In this document: one piece after another, positions 5,508-7,148 of the stretch | How the letters are laid out: the number at the start of each line of letters is the position of its first letter | Numbering within the stretch: position 1 is the stretch's first letter | Origin: an uncultured Bacilli bacterium | GTDB lineage: Bacteria; Bacillota_I; Bacilli_A; RFN20; CAG-288 | Assembly: GCA_934700375.1 (NCBI GenBank) | Contig: CAKUXT010000105.1 | Span: forward strand, 1-7,148 | Direction of reading: 5' to 3' | DNA: 7,148 nt | Made by a program: the position numbers and the translations under genes | The notes under the pieces: generated by a model | The model's input: the letters and a program-made list of their open reading frames with translations, nothing else | Told to the model about the DNA's origin: nothing | Databases searched by the model: none

Positions 5508-6104
5508 TCACATCTTTCTAAGCATAGCGTTCAATCTATCTTCCAAGGTTGAACAGTCGATGGGATAAAGGGTAATCATTTTAGGGTAATATGAGATGAC
5601 AAGCACATCAATCGTGTTACCTAAGGTGTAATTGGTTGTAACGTTAGTTGAGTAAGAATGCAATAATAGTTTTACAGCGCCGTTTTTACCCCTAAGATCA
5701 CATAAAGGGCTTAATAACAAGGTACAATCCCCTTCAAAGAATTGTCGGAAGCCACAGTCGATTTCATCATTGTTGAATAAATCAGAAATCACAACATCAG
5801 GATTTTTAGCCGATTGAATTAATTTATCCACATAGGTGGAAAAAGAGGATTCTTTTTCAAAATCGTAATATATGTTTTCGACTTCCGATTTTCTTCCATT
5901 GATGCCTGCTAAACAATGTTTATTGAAGTGTTCGTGAAATGTAGGATAGCGGTAAAACGTTTCACTTAGCCCTTCATTATCAATAATCGATTGAAAAATA
6001 TCGCGTATCTCATCTGCAAACTCTTCTTGTTCTTTAGTAGGTTTTTCAATCTCCGTAGCATTTTCATCAACGAATTCTTTCATTATTGCATTATCTAATG
6101 ACAT
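5508..6104 (-). CDS. Hypothetical protein of unknown function
   Basis: The 198-aa product lacks a signal peptide and membrane segments. Residues 1-60 are acidic and probably helical (VDENATEIEKPTKEQEEFADEIRDIF). The last 75 residues look like a beta-rich domain (CTLLLSPLCDLRGKNGAVKLLLHSY, then NTIDVLVISYYPKMITLYPIDCS). I recognise no family or catalytic motif. The ATG at 6102-6104 is set by AAGGGGGT at 6113-6120. A hairpin (6122-6155) touches that ribosome binding site, and a TTGACA is at 6162-6157 with only a weak -10, so regulation near this start is plausible. Beyond the stop, a different frame stays open to 5411 (39 codons, containing VIVDKVKGWIEPYHVKLL). Skipping one base near the end would join it to this protein, so the C-terminus may once have been longer. 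Confidence 0.7.
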   Translation of the reverse strand: MSLDNAIMKEFVDENATEIEKPTKEQEEFADEIRDIFQSIIDNEGLSETFYRYPTFHEHFNKHCLAGINGRKSEVENIYYDFEKESSFSTYVDKLIQSAKNPDVVISDLFNNDEIDCGFRQFFEGDCTLLLSPLCDLRGKNGAVKLLLHSYSTNVTTNYTLGNTIDVLVISYYPKMITLYPIDCSTLEDRLNAMLRKM

Positions 6105-6121
6105 AGCTAATTACCCCCTTT

Positions 6122-6155
6122 GACTTTGTTTTTATTTCCATGTGACCACAAAGTC
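6122..6155 (-). repeat. 8-bp inverted repeat next to the ribosome binding site of the 198-aa gene
   Basis: GACTTTGT (6122-6129) and ACAAAGTC (6148-6155) are exact complements around 18 bases. In the minus-strand transcript the stem ends one base before the AAGGGGGT ribosome binding site of the gene starting at 6104. In DNA it lies just downstream of a perfect TTGACA (6162-6157). It may act as an operator or as a leader hairpin. An 8-bp match with an 18-base loop could also be chance. Confidence 0.45.
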
Positions 6156-6189
6156 TTGTCAATGATTCATCTTGTTCTTCTCTTTATAT

Positions 6190-6435
6190 CTACTGATAAC
6201 GAATAGCATCTCTTATATGTTTAGGCTCTTCCTTGATCGATCGTGGCTTTATTATAGGGGTAGTTTTTATCATTCGAAAAAGTAATTCAAAAATGTACTC
6301 ATAAAAGTACAACATTATTTCCTGTTCTTTCATCACCAAGAGATTTTCAATTGCTAAGCAACCAATTCTCTCCTTATTGGTAAAACAATCTATTAAGTAT
6401 ACTTTCTTGTATACTTCATTGATATTTTTACCAAT
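6190..6435 (-). pseudogene. Open frame of 81 codons without a clear start; possible gene remnant
   Basis: A minus-strand frame stays open from the stop at 6436-6438 to the TAG at 6190-6192. It reads plausibly as protein: VYKKVYLIDCFTNKERIG, then IENLLVMKEQEIMLYFYEYI, then MIKTTPIIKPRSIKEEPKHI, ending RDAIRYQ. The first ATG (6331-6333) would give 47 aa and has no ribosome binding site. A second ATG six codons on (41 aa) has AGGAA about five bases upstream. No family is recognised. Its upper end overlaps the palindromes and promoter of the divergent AbiEi gene. It could be the C-terminal stump of a gene displaced by the AbiE module, a small real gene, or a chance frame in AT-rich DNA. Apart from this frame, the 6105-6468 gap holds only the inverted repeats listed here. 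Confidence 0.3.
6376..6435. promoter_or_regulatory. Nested inverted repeats overlapping the AbiEi promoter; probable operator
   Basis: ATTGGTAAAA (6376-6385) and TTTTACCAAT (6426-6435) are exact 10-bp complements. Between them lie the self-complementary AAGTATACTT (6395-6404) and a second GTATACTT (6409-6416). An additional ACCAATTC occurs at 6361-6368, matching the one at 6430-6437. The right arm falls inside the -35/-10 spacer of the AbiEi promoter. AbiEi proteins are known to repress their own operon by binding inverted repeats in the promoter, so this is a good operator candidate; the exact site cannot be defined from sequence alone. Confidence 0.6.
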
Positions 6436-6447
6436 TCAAGATACAAT
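6419..6447 (+). promoter_or_regulatory. Promoter of the AbiEi gene
   Basis: TTGATA (6419-6424) and TACAAT (6442-6447) are separated by exactly 17 bases. Transcription would begin near 6454, only about 15 bases before the ATG. The leader has only a weak TTAGGT (6456-6461) as a ribosome binding site. The spacer contains the right arm of the 10-bp inverted repeat, so a bound repressor would block polymerase. Confidence 0.7.
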
Positions 6448-6468
6448 ACTCTCAATTAGGTATTCAAC

Positions 6469-7148
6469 ATGAAATATTTAAAAGAGTTATCTCGGCTATA
6501 TACATTCACAATCAATGATGCCAGTAAAATCATCGGCAATATCCCTGCAACAAAGAAATACATCAAGTCTATGGTCACATCTGGATATATTCATAAGATC
6601 AGAAAGAATCTATATACCTGCATAGATCTTTCATCAAATGATGATTATGCTGATCGATATCAAATTGCATCCACCATCAACAAGAACTCCTATGTTGCCT
6701 ATCACAGTGCCTTTGAGTTCTACGGCTTTTACAACCAAGTCTATAACAGAATGCAGGTAGCAACAGACAAGAAGTTCACTCCTTTTGATTATGACGGCTA
6801 TTCTTATGACTGTTATCTGAATGACATCGACATTCAGATAGAGACAATCAAACATTCAAGAGTAACGACAATTGAACGTACCATCATCGATTCAATCAAT
6901 CTGCTCGGCAAAGTCATTGATACGGAAGAACTTGTCAAATGCCTTGATCTTATCTCCTTTGTAGATGAGAGCAGATTGATTGAAATGCTAAAAGCATACG
7001 ATAAAGAGGTACTCTATCGAAAAGTCGGCTATGTTCTTTCTTTCTACAAAGAGGATTTTAAACTTAGTGATTCTTTCTTTGATTTATGTTTGAAGAAAGG
7101 AGTTATCTCCAATAACGGCTCTCTTGTGAATCATGACAAGAGTTCTCT
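6469..7148 (+). CDS. abiEi: AbiEi-type antitoxin/transcriptional repressor (3' end missing)
   Basis: The frame is open from the ATG to the right edge, giving 226 codons. An in-frame stop at 6457-6459 makes this ATG the first possible one. Residues 1-52 look like the winged helix-turn-helix of AbiEi: YTFTINDASKIIGN, then YIKSMVTSGYIHKIRKNLYTCI. The C-terminal antitoxin domain follows, with YQIASTINKNSYVAYHSAFEFYG (64-86, here split across the H79-S-A-F core), TTIERTIIDSI (133-143) and LLGKVIDTEELVKCLD (145-160). VLYRKVGYVL (181-190) is also typical of the family. AbiEi represses the abiE operon and counteracts AbiEii, a nucleotidyltransferase-like toxin, in a type IV toxin-antitoxin/abortive-infection system. 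No toxin gene is in view; it would be expected downstream, past the edge. This gene is on the opposite strand to every other confident gene in the window, consistent with a separately acquired module. Confidence 0.85.
   Translation, partial: MKYLKELSRLYTFTINDASKIIGNIPATKKYIKSMVTSGYIHKIRKNLYTCIDLSSNDDYADRYQIASTINKNSYVAYHSAFEFYGFYNQVYNRMQVATDKKFTPFDYDGYSYDCYLNDIDIQIETIKHSRVTTIERTIIDSINLLGKVIDTEELVKCLDLISFVDESRLIEMLKAYDKEVLYRKVGYVLSFYKEDFKLSDSFFDLCLKKGVISNNGSLVNHDKSS

Noticed and set aside
6634..6855. 73-codon minus-strand frame
   Set aside because: It is antisense inside the AbiEi gene and has the hydrophobic, repetitive Val/Ile composition expected of a shadow frame.
1..7148. CRISPR array, tRNA or rRNA gene, insertion-sequence transposase
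   Set aside because: No regularly spaced direct repeats, no cloverleaf or ribosomal RNA signatures and no transposase or integrase motifs were seen on either strand.

Overview
The window is AT-rich. It has strong GGAGG-type ribosome binding sites, sigma-A-like TTGATA/TATAAT promoters, TGA used as a stop, and a lipoprotein with a classic lipobox. Together these point to a low-GC Gram-positive host (Bacillota; a Clostridia or Erysipelotrichia type would fit, but the genus cannot be read from the sequence). No core or housekeeping gene is present. The stretch looks like an accessory island with defence functions at both ends.

Layout, left to right. All confident genes up to about 6.1 kb are on the minus strand, so they are transcribed right to left. 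(1) Positions 1-34 hold the first codons of a gene leaving the window. Its start, MKRFRIENRRY, resembles the N-terminus of Dam/FokI-type adenine methyltransferases, and it has its own strong promoter. (2) 115-2064 encodes a 649-aa AlwI-family type II restriction endonuclease with an extended -10 promoter. (3) 2187-3059 (GTG start) encodes a 290-aa protein. A Lys and an Asp 19 residues apart in an SFATKF...YSIYDS motif recall the catalytic pair of OGG-type DNA glycosylases. (4) 3152-3757 is a small lipoprotein of unknown function. (5) 4018-4461 is an acidic 147-aa unknown. (6) 4555-5211 is a short BspA-type leucine-rich-repeat protein without a signal peptide. (7) 5508-6104 is a 198-aa unknown. 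(8) From 6469 on the plus strand, a clear AbiEi-type antitoxin/repressor runs off the right edge. Its toxin AbiEii would be expected just beyond.

The restriction enzyme and presumed methyltransferase would form a restriction-modification pair, with the methyltransferase promoter separate from that of the nuclease. AbiEi is the regulatory half of a type IV toxin-antitoxin/abortive-infection module and appears to have a palindromic operator over its own promoter. The OGG-like gene lies directly upstream of the nuclease and may be a further DNA-acting defence component; this is inference.

The middle genes (3.1-6.1 kb) are separated by gaps of about 90-300 bp. Several of these gaps contain unusually good inverted repeats: a perfect 16-bp stem with a 3-nt loop at 3939-3973, a 128-bp nested symmetric palindrome at 5236-5363, and leader hairpins at 3780-3802 and 6122-6155. 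None has the T-run of a standard terminator, and they are the least explained structures here. The 6105-6468 gap also carries an 81-codon minus-strand open frame without a convincing start, possibly a gene remnant.
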